Source of the DNA: Otatea glauca
Lineage: Eukaryota; Streptophyta; Magnoliopsida; Poales; Poaceae
NCBI GenBank assembly: GCA_036346275.1
Contig: CM070725.1
Coordinates: 1,379,001-1,443,000 of the forward strand
Length of the DNA stretch: 64,000 nt
Reading direction: 5' to 3'
Shown here piece after piece: positions 1 through 13,116 of this stretch; the first letter of the stretch is position 1, and each line of letters opens with the position of its first letter. The notes under the pieces are model-generated. The model made no database searches. It worked only from the letters and a program-made list of their open reading frames with translations, and was not told the origin of the DNA. The position numbers were made by a program, and so were the translations under genes.

Positions 1-829
1 GTTAAGAGAGTATTTTCAATCCATTCTCTTCTTCCGTTTCCAAATGAAAACCATTATTTCAAATAACTTTAAAACTCAAGAGAGTGCAGGAATAATAATG
101 CATCCTTGAAGATTATTTTAGTTCCCATCAGTAACACTGTTGAAGCTCTTCCAGATCCACCAATGCTACCACAGTTGCTAGCTATGGTGAGAACTTTGCC
201 AGTCATGTTGCTCAATGTCTGGAAATACTTTCTCTCTCTCAAGATAAAATTCGTGGTGCAACTATCTACAAGACATATTTCCTTTTCCTCCTCCGTTCGT
301 TGTACTTTCTCTATAAACAGGAGATAAACAATTGCTTGTATTAAAACATAGCAAAAGTATCTAAACTAGTAGACATCAAGCATAAATTATGCAAGCAAAT
401 ATCGTGCATAAACTAGAATCAAATTGTATTCATAGATATGAACTAAAGATTATACTTTAATTCAGCTTTATTAACTATCTTTTAATAGGATAAACCAAAA
501 TTTGGTGTTTTATAAATTAACACCATCCTAACGCACGATTCAACTCAGGAAGATTAAGGAGAATCACTTGTTCACTAGATAAATGTCTAGTAATTAATCA
601 TCTATTAATGGAGTACATTCATCATCATATAGTGCATCATTGTCACATGCATCAGTCTCCATTGCATATTATGAGTCTCCTTCTCTTGAACCTCATTATC
701 TCATGGAACCTTTATGAAATTCCATTGCATTATGAGTCCTCTTGGACCTCATTCTCATGGAACCTCTATGAAGTATGTTTCATTCTTTGAGCTCTGGCCC
801 TTCTTCTTGAAGGTTTCCTGATATAGTTC
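1..829. other. intergenic, no gene seen
   Basis: This is AT-rich sequence without a coding pattern. Around 660-770 a unit of about 60 bp containing the words for 'cattatgagtc', 'acctcatt' and 'ctcatggaacct' occurs twice in a row with drift. The stretch may be the flank of the gag remnant to its right, but I see no long terminal repeat or other boundary. Confidence 0.5.
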
Positions 830-1620
830 AACTAGGTACTATGGAGTTTTGCAATCTATAGCCTTGTGACCCTTACCTCCATAATTGAAGTAAGGTCTAC
901 CACTTGAGGTCTTAAACTTCGTTTTCTCTTTGTATTCTAACTTGCTTTGTATCTTATTCACACTCATCTTATGTTTCTTTCCTCCAAATCTCCCTTGCCC
1001 TTATAATATTGAAAACTTTTCTTCTGAAAGTTAGCATGTGCTTCAGAGCATCTAACATACTCTTAGGGTTAGCGTTATGATTCTTTATCAAGAGTTCATT
1101 ATGCTTCTTCACAGTTAATAGTACGAAAATTAGAGCAGCATGGTTTTCAAACTTTCTCTCTATATTACTATTGAAACAATATGTTGCAATAATGGAAGGT
1201 GGAAAGAGTTTTCTCAATCAACTGTTGTTCTGTGATCTTCTTGCTATAGAGCTTTAGTTCAGAAATTATCCTATGCAGTGCAGAGTTATACGCAACCATA
1301 GACTTAAAGTCTTGAAAGTATAAACTTGCTCATTCATGCTCTATTTATGGGAGTACTATAATATTTTGTTGATCAAAATACCTTACGAGAGACTCCCAAC
1401 GGGTTAAAGGATTATCCTCAGTAATACATCATTCTTGAGGTCCTTGTTCAGGTGATGGTAGAGGGAAACCAAAACCTGAGCTTTGTCATCATCAGAATAT
1501 ACATTCGTGAGATTTGCATCATCATCTTTCACTTGAAATATTGCATATAGCTTCCTTGAAGCTAAGTGAAACTTGACATCTAAGGCTCATGTAAGAAAAT
1601 TGCTGCCATGCAACGTCAGA
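830..1620 (-). pseudogene. Ty1-copia gag remnant
   Basis: Read on the minus strand, broken frames give a series typical of copia gag (UBN2-type) proteins: a piece resembling YNSALHRI, then KHNELLIKNH at about 1080-1110, and a zinc-knuckle-like NYGGKGHKAIDC at about 855-890. The two leading cysteines of the knuckle read as tyrosines, so it could not bind zinc in the usual way. Several stops and frame changes interrupt the frame, so this is a dead fragment. No protease, integrase or reverse transcriptase was seen next to it. Assignment to copia rests on family knowledge of the knuckle and the NELL-KNH block. Confidence 0.6.
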
Positions 1621-2589
1621 CATAACAACCCATCAATAAGTAGAGCAACCATGGTTAGCTCAACATGGTTACCATCATCAAATCATAAAATACAACAATA
1701 ATTCAATTTATTAACATATTAAATACAAATCTATAAATTTCTAACAATTTTTTAAAATTTTCTACTAATTTTCTGGACATATAATCAATTCCTGTTAATT
1801 AAAATAGTAGAAAAATAATTTCTTGTAATTAAATAAAGCCTAAAAGACTTATTTGTAATTCTTTGAGGTTACTGTAGGATTTCTACAAATGTTCTATCGT
1901 CCGGTGATTTTGGACCCTATCGGGTTCTTATCAGGATCCCACCTAGATCCGCCTTGCTATGATCTAGATTGAATCCTAATCGGACACACCTTTTTGCTTG
2001 AAACCCATTAGGGTTAATAAACCTGGTCGATCCTGATCTTGATTGGAACTTCAACAAGCGGCAGTAGTGCCCTGTACTCCTACTTTCCTTGACGGTCTCG
2101 GCGACGATAGCCTATGTATGCACGTGACATGCAAGGTGGCACCAACGGCACATCCTCGGCTTCACCCTGACTCTATCCCGACTCGGTGCTCCCCTGGCTC
2201 CAGCGATTGAGGGTGGCCCTCGGCCCCGTGTGCATGCCACGGCCATGCGGTGTTGCGTCCTGAGCTCTGCTCGGCTCAGGCACCTCGACGTCACTTGCGC
2301 GCCCACATATGGTGGTGGCGATCCACCAGCATTCTCCCTCCATATGGTGGTATGGTGGCCCACACATACAGCGAGGAACCCGACGACGGTGATCTAGTTG
2401 ACCTGTGCTCATATCATGGTGACGACGGTGGTTTTGGCAGGATGAGTGCATGACGCATTGACCACAATGCCTAACCGTGTCCTGCACATGGCGACGACGA
2501 TGCCCTAGGCTCGGCTAGCCTCGTGGATTGATGATGGCAATGTCCAGTGTCTCGCCACAGTGAAATCATTGAAAACAATCCACATCCCA
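1621..2589. other. intergenic, no gene seen
   Basis: The left half is AT-rich and the right half (2040-2590) is GC-rich. The short open frames on both strands at 2112-2487 overlap each other, have no recognisable motif and look like products of base composition. Nothing else could be supported. Confidence 0.5.
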
Positions 2590-2870
2590 CACTAAGTCAC
2601 ACGGCGTGTCTCGTTGAACAGCCGGTGACATGCACGCAGCATGGCACTACGTCGGTCATGTCATGGCATGAGCTGATGGCCGGTGCATCGATTTGGTGAC
2701 CACGACAAGGCGTGACATGAACATCAATCACGCCAAGGTGTGAATCGATAGCCGAGGAACCTGATGCATGCCAAGGCATAAAATGACACCAATCGTGCCA
2801 AGGTGCGAAACGATGGTCGGGGTTTGGTTAATGCTAGTCCCACCATGGTGAGACATTGACTGGATGAAAA
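2590..2870. repeat. degenerate tandem repeat around GCCAAGGTG
   Basis: Units of roughly 70 bp carry variants of 'atcaatcacgccaaggtg' then 'cgatagccgag', as in the pair near 2722-2757 and 2788-2822. A further diverged piece lies upstream near 2700. I see no flanking terminal repeats. It could be an old minisatellite or an internal part of a transposon. Confidence 0.35.
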
Positions 2871-3728
2871 TAATAGAAAATTGGAGAAATGCCAAATAAA
2901 TTGACCAAGAAAGATCAAGCAACAACCTTTTAAGCGCGAACGACCTTTGGTCGGGAGCACCATTGTGCTAGTAATGTGTAATGTATCATGTTGCTGATCA
3001 ATCAAGATCGCATATACACTAGATTAGAACAGAGACACAAGATGTAGCTCCATATCTCTCTCCTCTTTTTTGATATTTTCTAGTGTGTGTATAAGCACGA
3101 GAAGAAAGCTAGATCCTAGAATAATCTTTTAGGACTCTGAGTCCTAATTAGGAACCTTATAGGGGTCCGTTTATGAAAGTGTCCATACATATATGGAATA
3201 TAATATTATACAATAGTTTCCTTATTATTTGGGTTTGTTTATTTTTAGATTTATTCTATGTATTAGGGATAAGCTTTCTATTGTTAGAGATTTATTCCAT
3301 ATATTTCTTAAAGGTAAGTATAGCTATCCCTGAAAAAGTGGTAGCTTTGTACGTTATTGTTATGCAATGAACAATTAAACAAGTATTTAGTCTCCCTGCT
3401 CTTCTAAAGTGAGCTTAAAGCCTCTATACCATGTCATGGAAGAGCCCTGTTGGTGTCTTAATGAGGGTGAGTGCCCTACCCTTGGTCCTCGGACCAGTAC
3501 CCAACCATCTACCACAACACCTTGGCTCTAAAATGTATTTCAACCCTCAACTCTGAAACATATAAAACAAAACTATCTAATAACAAAATAAGAGCATGGA
3601 CATGTCTAACTTTTGTGGGAGAGTGCCTGCCCACGCTCCGTGATGACTTAAAGACTTCGCAAAACTCTTAGCATGTGTAGTGAGTGATGCATGTGTGTAC
3701 ATGTGTGGCGTGAATGGACTAAAAAAAG
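2871..3728. other. intergenic, no gene seen
   Basis: AT-rich sequence with short open frames that have no motifs or splice context. Nothing could be assigned. Confidence 0.45.
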
Positions 3729-4905
3729 AGTAAATTGCACTGTGGCTCTCTAAACTTTTGATGTTCTGTGACTTAACTTTTGAACTTGCATTTTACTTTC
3801 TCTGCCCCTGAACTTATCGCTGTTTGCACCGTAGCTCCATTCAACTGCCTGCTAAAGGAAGTCGTTGAGCTGGTGTAACATAGTTTTTATCTCCCCTCCC
3901 TCTTATGGTCGATGCAGAGGAGGCAAGGGTGACGACGACAGATTTCTAGTGAAGGTGTGAGCACGACATGTTCTCGAGCTCGGCGAATCCGTTTTTGTCA
4001 GCGTGAGGTGGCAGGGATGACCAACATGGCCAGAATTAGGTGACAACAAGTCCACCAGACTCGAAGGAGATGAAGTCGGTAGCGTTACAGCTAACAATCT
4101 ACGCTTGTGGAAGTGGACACATGATCACCGTCTTGGCATGGTGATGCTAAGGGTGTCGACTGTTGGCGACGAGAGTAGAGGAGAAGGTCTAGTGATTGCA
4201 TCATCCATGCCAGAGGGGATGAGTGCAGTGGTGGCACTCTACGGCGAGAAGGGCAACTAAAAGAGATGGGTTTCGCCTCAATGTAATGAGGCAAACCTCG
4301 TGACCTGGATGGCCTAGTGAGAGGATTAACGTGGTGGTTTGGAGTGGTGGTCCTCATCGGTAACAGTCGTCTTCCTCATTGCCCTTGACCTCGTCGGGTT
4401 GTGTTGTCACGAGCCCCTGTTGCTCCAAGCTCGTTGCCCTTTTGTGTCACACAACACACCACCCTACCATGCTTCAGTGCATGCATGTGCCTACCGTTGC
4501 TCGATGCCATCCGCGTGTCTCAACTGCTCACACTGCATCTCCTCCTCTTCCTTCTCTCAAATGCATATGCATATTGAATATACTTGGATGGATGGAATGC
4601 TTGGATTTTAGATGAGATTTGGAGGAGGAAACAAACATAGAGCTTTGCTTCTAGTTGGGGCAGAGTAGTAGGAGGAGGCTTGGTAAAGAAGATGGCTTGA
4701 GCTAGCCAATGACTTTCCATCTCAACAGCCAACATCACCTCCTCAGCCACATAGGATACCACCTCGGCCTTTTCCGTTAGCAGATAGCCGAATGGAGTTG
4801 TGGTGCAAACAAGAATAAGTTTAGGGGGCCGATAAAGTAAAATACAAGTTCAGAGAGTTAAGTGGCACAACCACCCAAGTTTGGAGGGCTGTAGTTCAAT
4901 TTACT
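3729..4905. mobile_element. non-autonomous Mutator-like element with long TIRs
   Basis: The two ends are inverted copies of one another over about 120 bp. The left end runs from AGTAAATTGCACT through 'gaacttgcattttactttctc' to 'tttgcaccgtagctcc' near 3839. The right end (about 4785-4905) reads the same on the minus strand with roughly a quarter of positions changed. Nine-base direct repeats flank it, taaaaaaag at 3720-3728 and taaaaaaac at 4906-4914 (8 of 9 identical). Long TIRs with a 9-bp target duplication are the hallmark of Mutator-like elements. The interior (3900-4780) is GC-rich, unlike the flanks, and has no transposase, so this may be a Pack-MULE carrying captured sequence. Confidence 0.75.
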
Positions 4906-4929
4906 TAAAAAAACATAATCAGCACAGAG

Positions 4930-5946
4930 CAAGGTTCCAAATTTCGACGAATTTTGATGAAATTTTGGATTTCGGGCCCCCATGAGATCCAAACTACCAG
5001 CTGGATAAAAAGATTGAAAAAATTCGAAATTGCTACAGTACTTATTTTTTCGACGAAATTTCATGAAAAAAATCCTGATTTTGATGTTTTATGGCCGGAT
5101 TTGACTTCAATTACATCGATAACCCACAAGAAAGTGATCTTTGATGATATTTTGTCGAAAAAATTATTTTTTTGAGACATTTTAAAATTTTGACAGAAAC
5201 ACTGTTGGAATTTTATAAAATTTAATAAGCTTTTTAATACTATAAAAAAATTATGGTACCATCTTTAGAAGTCTAGGATCAAACAGGATTTTTTTTAAAA
5301 TATTTTAACTTCATTTGTTATCTTTTAAAAATAAAAAATAGAATTAGCATAAACAAGGTAGTAACAGTATAGGGATTTTATAATTTTTTTCATGTTTGAT
5401 CATCGTTTTAAAATTTTATGGTAACATTAGTGATTCATCAAGACTATCCATTTTTTTTTTGAAACTTTCTAACATGGTTTAAATCATTTTTCATTCGATT
5501 GAAATTTATCAATCAGTCTTCAGTTGCACTGTGCGAATTATTAAAAATTTATGAAGTTTGATAATCATCTGAAAATTTTATAAGAATATTATTAATGTAT
5601 CATAACCATGCACAAAAAATTTGAAAATTTTCTAACGTGTTTTGTACCATTTGTCATTCGAATCAAACTTCCCGGTCAATGTTTTATCAAGACAGTAGCA
5701 ATGTTTGAATTTTTAAAATTCGTCAAATGTGATAATCTTATAAAATTTTTATAGGAACATCACTGATATGTCAGTAACCTCAAAAAAAATTCAAAATTTT
5801 TCGTCGTTGTTTGTCCCACTTTTCATCTAGTGCAAATATACCGAAATTTCGGCTTAAATTTCGTTTTTTTTTTGTCGAAAACGATCGGATTTGAATTTTT
5901 GTTTTTGAATTTCAAATGAGATTCGAAAACGAAATTTGAATCCTTG
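4930..5946 (-). mobile_element. AT-rich ~1 kb DNA element, copy A
   Basis: It begins CAAGGTTCCAAATTTCG and ends CGAAATTTGAATCCTTG, so the ends are inverted repeats. CACAGAG directly flanks both sides (4923-4929 and 5947-5953); if the last G is counted as flank the duplication is 8 bp, GCACAGAG. The interior is AT-rich and noncoding, with repeated phrases such as 'gataatcatctgaaaattttataagaa' in variant forms. The same phrases occur, in the opposite orientation, in the copies at 49455-50574 and 59413-60493. The target length and the CA-TG ends suggest a hAT-type non-autonomous element. No transposase is present. Confidence 0.7.
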
Positions 5947-6097
5947 CACAGAGAGGCACCTTTACCATGTTGGTTGTGTATTATGGGTAGTACGCCATCA
6001 GTGTTGAATTACGCCATTCATAACGCCGTCGGCCTCCCCTTTCCTCTCGTCCTATTCCTTGCGTGCTTCTTGATCGAGCGAGAGGTAATCGGGATCG

Positions 6098-9000
6098 ATG
6101 ATGGAGGCGGAGGCGGACGACCCGACGGCGGCGGCTACGCTGGATAAGTTCCGCCTCTACGAGACGCGCGCCGTAAGCACCTATCGTTTCTTCTATTCGC
6201 ATTTAATCGATCGATTGGGTTCGATTCCCACCGCAAATCCCTTGCTTGCTGAATTGATGGTGCTGCATGGTGCAGAGGTTCTACTTGATCGGGAGTTCGC
6301 GGGAGAAGCGGTGGTTCCGGGTGCTCAAGATCGACCGCTCGGAGCCGTCGGAGCTCAACCTCAGCGAGGACCCCGTCTGGTACTCCCAGCAGGAGGTCAA
6401 GAGCCTCCTCCAGCGCATCGACGAGGGCAACCGCTCCACCGGCGGACTCGCCCCCGTCACCAAGGCATACGGCATCGCAGGTCCCTACTCCCTCCGTCCC
6501 AACACCCACCCCCACCTTCATTATTCATCCATCCTATTGCATTGGATTGGATTGGGTTGGATTCTTACCCTAACCCTAATAATTCCTTGCAAATTTCACT
6601 CTTAATCCATCAGATCTCCTGGTCATGGGAATTCTTAATTAAGTAGGAGTGGGTATATGTTTTGTTGAAGGGAATAAATATAGAGATTCTTCATCCGATT
6701 TATGGTGTTAGGAATGCCGATATTTTCCTTCTTTGGTGGATAAAATGGCTGTATGTTGGAAAATTGTTTGTGACTGGCAGTAGCAGTGAGCGATTCATGT
6801 TCTTTGCCTCAAATCCCCGCTGGCCTTGTTCCAGTTGGATCGTTATCTACTTAATGCATGGTGGAGTTGTTTTTGGTTTGAACTCCAAAGGAGTATAAAA
6901 AATTTCAGATTTCTGTCTTAAAGTCTTGAGTGCCCCTAGTATCCCTTGCCAACTATTTGGATGTTCCCTACTGGAGCTGTTCCTTGTGGAGACTGGAGAC
7001 ACGCGATATTCAACTAGCTATCCAATTGCCCACTCAGATATTGGGAGTGGTTCTGAATGGACATGCATAGATATTGATGAAAAATGAGAGATAGTTTATT
7101 AACCCCAGATATTGACGGAAATCCTCTTGAGTCTTGCCATTGTTTCTGATTTTTTTTTCTATTGCTATGTAGGTTGCATCAAGTTCTTGGAGTCATATTA
7201 TCTGATTTTGGTCACCAAACGCCGTCAAATTGGTTGCATTTGTGGGCATGCTATTTATTGTATAGATGAGAGCCAGATGATCACCATCCCACACTCATCG
7301 GTGCAGACAGATGTTGCAACCTCTAAGAATGAGCTAAGGTATAAGTTATTTTATCAATTTTTCTTGTCAATTCTTTTCATTGCCTTCTATACATTTTCAC
7401 AGTTTTGAATTTGCGGGTACTGACATATATTTGCTGAACTTTAGTAAATATTATTGTCTCTGTAACAGGTACAAGAAACTTTTGGCTAGTGTTGATCTCA
7501 CCAAGGATTTCTTCTATAGCTACACATATCCTATCATGCAGAGCCTGCAGCAGAATGTAACTTCTGCAGGGATGAAGGAAATGCCTTATGAAAATTTATT
7601 TGTCTGGAATACTTTTCTGACAGAGCCAATTCGATCAAGGTGCCGCAATACTCTTTGGACAGTAGCTCTGGTCCATGGGCATTTCAAGCAGGTTATGTCT
7701 GACAAACAGTTTGCTGCATATATTGGTTTTGCTATTTTAGAGCTTTACATTAGTTGTTTCCTTGGATCCTGTCAGGAATGTATTAACATCAAAATGCTTG
7801 GGAGCTTTACCTGTAAAGTCATACTAACTAAAATATGGATGTCAAATACCTACTTCTCATTTACCAGAGTAGGATGTTGAGACAGTCCTGACCTAAGAGA
7901 AAAGAGCAACAATTTCAATCCCAGAGTTTGTTTCCATCAGAAAATAAATTGCAAAGAAATAGAAATCCATAGGACATGTTGCAACTACTAGACCAGGTCT
8001 TTGTAGTTGTCATCTTTCTGTTCCTTACTGAATGAACCCATTATTACTTGAACATTTGAACTATATGATGCTTTGGAATTTATTGCTTGATTGATGAGTA
8101 CTGCTCCTGTAGATTATTTTCTTGTTCAGTTTACCCAGAACAATAATGCCCTACTTGCAGCTGATCCATGTAAAAATGATTAAATACATGTGTTGTAAAA
8201 ATGATTAAATACATGTGTAACAACTATTTTTGAAACCTTGCATATTGCATAACTAACATAATGTGTTTATTTTCCAGCTCAAGCTGTCAATATTTGGCAG
8301 GGAGTTAAATGTTGTCCTCATTTCTAGAAGATCCCGGCATTTTGCGGGGACACGGTAGGTTTCATCTGCTTTAAGATTATGGCATATTTCTGGATGTCCT
8401 TTCACTTTATGTGAACTGACTCTATTATTCAGGCTTACATCCTCTTCCATTGACCATGTTCATTTGATTGCTGTTGACTTATCACATGCACATATAAGAG
8501 TGTTTATGCATAATTTTTCAAATAAACACTCGACAGTCTTATGCTATTTATTTCCTCTACTTTGCCAACTGAAACCAAGCAAAATGCTGACTATATTCTG
8601 CTCGTAATATGTTTTCTCATTCATTTGAAAATTTACTACCTTCCGCATGGTATCTGTAGGTATTTAAAAAGAGGTGTGAATGACCATGGAAAAGTTGCTA
8701 ACGATGTCGAAACAGAGCAAATAGTATTTGAAGAGGAAGCTGGTTCCTGGAAGGGAAGAATAAGTGCAATAGTACAGATGCGAGGATCTATCCCACTTTT
8801 TTGGTCACAAGAGGCTGGCCGACTTAGTCCTAAGCCAGATATTATTGGTAAATAGACTTTGTAAAGGATACCTTATAATCTGAAAGACGACATTAAACTA
8901 CATAGTTTTAATCGGAGGATATTTAAATATCAAAACCAAATTTCTATCTGACCATGCTTCTAAAAAAATGGATAAAATTTCTCGAGCGATCTCACCTTTG

Positions 9001-12000
9001 GATTTTGCTGCAGTGCAGAGATACGATCCTACGTATGAAGCAACCAAGTTACATTTTGATGATCTTGCTCAGCGATATGGACATCCTATAATAATACTTA
9101 ATTTAATAAAGGTATGTGCTTGCTACTTGATTTTGTGATCCCGAATTGCCTTCATCTGTTTTTTTTGGTAGTGATGATTCCCTTGCCCTTCCTTTTAACT
9201 TCAAGATGAAACTAACGATTCCTGTTCACGAGAGAGCAAAAAGGTCATTATCCTGATCCATTTTCAAATCTTTTACCGAACTTGTTTTTGGGTATTTGAG
9301 GTTTGACTTCAAATTCAATAGCTCAACTGCTAGACTGCATTGTGCATAAGAATTGATTCATTTACACCCACATCATTTATTCAGGATTTTTTGCGTGCAC
9401 TCATCTCACTTAATTCTTTATGCTTCCCAGTATAAGGCGCAATATGTAAGAGTGATATGCCATACCACTTGGAGCCAAAACTGAACTGAAAAACATTGTT
9501 GATTTTGCCTAATACTCCTTCCAACCTTTCTCCTGAATAAGTTTTGCTTGGACATGTTCAATTTGTGGGGGTAGGGAGCTGCTATCCTACTTTTACTTGT
9601 TTGTACAGCCGACATGTGACCTTTTGTCCTCAGTATATTACTCATCAAGTTGTTGTGCTGCCTTTGTAGACTGTTGAGAAAAGGCCACGAGAGATGATGC
9701 TCAGGCGAGAATATTTTAATGCAGTTGGATATCTTAATCAAAATGTCCCAGAAGAAAGGAAGTTGAGATTCATTCACTGGGATTTTCATAAATTTGCTAA
9801 AAGGTTTTTTTTATTGATTCTTGATAAGTTCAAATTTTGTGCTAGTGCTTGTTCATGTGCTAATGATTCTCCACCTGTTCTTTCAGCAAATCTGCAAATG
9901 TGCTGGGTGTTTTAGGAGGTGTAGCGAGTGAAGCACTGGACCTTACTGGATTTTACTACAGTGGAAAACCAAAAGTTCAGAAAAGAAGGTCAAATCAGCT
10001 TAGTCGAACTAGCACTGCAAGGTATATTTCAATTCAGCAAGTATTTGATTTTACATGGCAAATATATACAGCTTATAACAAAACATGTGTATTGCCTCCT
10101 GTAGATTTTTTATCCCTGCATTAAACTCACGAGTACCGTAGCTGTGTAATCATGTGGCACTAGCATCTGGGGCCGACATCAGTGCATCAGAACTAGTAGT
10201 GTTTGCCATGCATAATGCACCTTATCAGTCCTATCCATGTAGCCCTAAATGCTAATGCAAGATGCGACAGTGATAGCCTTACACATCGATGACCCAATGT
10301 TGGTGGCAGCTTGCCATGACTGCAGTAGGTCAGATCTGTACTTGCTGATTACATATTTTTGGGGAATGTCATGCTTGCTGTGGTGCTGAAATCATGTTTA
10401 AAATTACAAACTTTAAATGCTCAGTTTGTTTTCAAGAAGTTTCAGTGTTTCACTATATGTCCTTGTTCATCACTCAAAACTTATATTTAGTGGACTCTGA
10501 TTCTAAAAATTTCCTTCCAAAAAACTGCTGGCTTGGCATGCCATGCGGACCATGCCACACGAGATGCTGACATACTATGTGGCACTAGTTTGATGGTGTA
10601 CCATGCTAAGCGGACGTTCTTGACACATTTTAGTATAAATTGTCAGTGACATGCGTTCCATGTTATCAAGCCCACTGCAAAATTAAATGATGGGACCCAA
10701 CTAAATGGAACTTTAACGGACCTGTTTGACAAAAACTAAAGAGTGAGGGCTCCAGTTTTATGTAAGGAACGAGGATCTGCAGTGAATTCTACTATTTTTT
10801 TTGAGAGAAAATATCCTAATAACTGCAAACTGACAATATTCCCCTCTTTCTTTCCACAGGGATGGCTCCATTGATATAAGAGCTAGTTCTGGAGACCTTT
10901 CAAGGCTTTCTAGTAATGCCGATGCACTTGGTTCCACAGCTTTTCAGGATGTGAGAAAAGAGGATAGCAAACAAGAGCCTCTTGGTGATGCTCCATGTTA
11001 TCAAACTGGAGTTCTTCGTACGAATTGCATAGACTGCCTGGATCGCACAAATGTTGCACAGTATGCTTATGGCCTTGCTGCTTTGGGGAGGCAACTTCAT
11101 GCAATGGGACTGACAGATGTTTCAAAAATCCACCCAGATAGCAGCATTGCTTCAGCTTTAATGGAAATGTACCAGAGCATGGGTGATGCACTTGCTCATC
11201 AGTATGGAGGCTCTGCAGCACATAACACGGTCAGTATATTTTCACCTCTTATTTTCACTTCGTATGTTGAATCAAGAGGAATTATGAGCGTTTGTAATGG
11301 CCATAAGGCCCTCATTGGAAACTTCCTCTTGTAACTTCAGAGTAGATGTGGCAAGCACATATTTGCAAATCTTTTGGGATGGAGCATGGGCCTAATCTGC
11401 TTGTCCTTTGTATTTCTGTTTTCATCTACTTTTGCTATGGTATTATTGTTGGTCTGGCTGATCTTGCCTCTCTTCCCCTAAATTCATTACTCCCCACTCC
11501 CCAGTGAACATAAATTACATCTACTTCTTTCTTATCAGGTTTTCCCTGAGAGACAAGGGAAGTGGAAGGCTACCACTCAGTCTCGGGAGTTTCTGAAATC
11601 AATTAAACGGTATTACAGCAATGCCTACACTGATGGTGAGAAACAAGATGCTATAAATCTGTAAGTCTCTCATATGGTTTTATCATCTTGAAAATCGTAA
11701 GCAGACAAGATAGTAGATGAGCTCTTGAGTTGTTTACTGCTAGTAAGTAGAATTTGACTCCCTCCCCTGATTCTTAGTTTGGTGATATTATCAGATTTCT
11801 AGGTTATTTTCAACCTCAAGAAGGAAAACCAGCTCTCTGGGAGTTGGATACTGATTACTATCTGCATGTGACGACAGCTGGTGATGATCTCATGTCTGAT
11901 AGCTACCATATGAGGTAAGTTGAAATATGGTCCTACACTTCAATTTGTTATAACAGTACAATTTTAGTCCCTCAACGTGATAAGGTGTAGAACTTGGTGT

Positions 12001-13116
12001 TTTCTTCCAAAAATTGTATGTCATCATGTTAATCGACAGTTCCTCACATGGAAATAATTTGCCCGAGGGATCTGGATCTGCATTGAGCCCTAGAGCCACT
12101 TTGAGCCCTGTTCCAGCGTGTAAAGAGGACTTCTCGAGGATGAAACTTACTTCATTTGACAAGCTTATAGAAAGGACATGTAGTTCTATAAGGAATGTGA
12201 GGCTTCACTGTGATGCTGATCTAAAACCAAGCGGAAGTGTTGGAACTTCTGGAATGGCACCAGACGCAGCGTACGTCGTCTTTTTTTTGGCTTGCGGTTC
12301 TTTGTTGAATTATTTTCTTGATGTTCACTTACAGCTTGTGTTTATGATTCAGTGAGATACAGCTTAAAAGCCCAAACTGGTTGTTTGGTCAAAGAAAACA
12401 CGCGGAGACGGTTCCGACAACAAAAGTTAGTCCAGTGGAAAATGTGAACGAGGGAAACAAAGATGACATGAGTGTCCCTCTATGTGGGGAACTGATTTGG
12501 CTTTCCTCCTCAGCGGATTCATGCGAGGAGGACAATTTCAGAAGGTGGTCCCAGAAATAGCTCAAATGGATATTTTGTCGGTGGTTTTGATATCCATCAT
12601 GCCTACAATATACCATGGCTATATATGAAATTCTGTTTACTCTTAATCGTGCAGGTATCTAGCATTCACAACAGCAGATGTAGAGAATGGCTGGTACGGT
12701 GGAACCCTGATATATGATCAGGATGAGAACAGCGGGGCTTATAAACATTATTCTGAACTTTGCCAGGTGAGCATCTCATAGGATTCACATTGTTGCGACA
12801 GGCATCTCATCGTCTTTTGCTTCTGAAGGCGGAAGCTCACCTGTTTGTGGCCCTGGTATCGTAGGGGCCAGTCATGGATCCTTTCGAGCATGATCCCGAG
12901 AAAGAAAGGCACTACGCCGAGGCCCTTAGCGTGGATATTGAAATTACGGACGATGCACGGGTAGAGGCAGAAATGAAAGCTGCTCTGGATGACTACCAGA
13001 TAATTGGGTCGGACCTGAGCATCATTCCATCGTGTGGAGCGCTTGCTGAGGATCCAAGCCAGCTGACGAGGTGGATCATTGGAGATGAGAAGCTGCGTGT
13101 CGGTGCTGCACAGTAG
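6098..13116 (+). CDS. SAC-domain phosphoinositide phosphatase
   Basis: Sixteen exons: 6098-6172, 6276-6480, 7173-7338, 7469-7691, 8278-8354, 8660-8847, 9014-9111, 9670-9803, 9887-10021, 10860-11229, 11539-11660, 11795-11914, 12040-12270, 12353-12544, 12655-12766, 12865-13116. They join in frame to 899 residues, close to plant SAC1-type proteins (about 900 aa, Fig4-like). The catalytic CX5R signature [12 protein letters not shown] lies in exon 10 with the nucleophile at Cys490. Upstream blocks typical of the SAC fold include [15 protein letters not shown] and [13 protein letters not shown]. The family removes phosphate from phosphoinositides, in this clade probably PI(3,5)P2 on endomembranes. 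Two in-frame ATGs start the frame (6098 and 6101); I used the first. Intron 2 contains a telomere-like ccctaaccctaa at about 6568. All splice sites are GT-AG. The gene looks intact. Confidence 0.92.

Noticed and set aside
2112..2487. Overlapping GC-rich frames on both strands
   Set aside because: They overlap one another on both strands, show no motif, and match the local rise in GC content only.
6560..6580. Interstitial telomere repeat
   Set aside because: Only two partial units inside an intron; too short to claim a telomeric relic.
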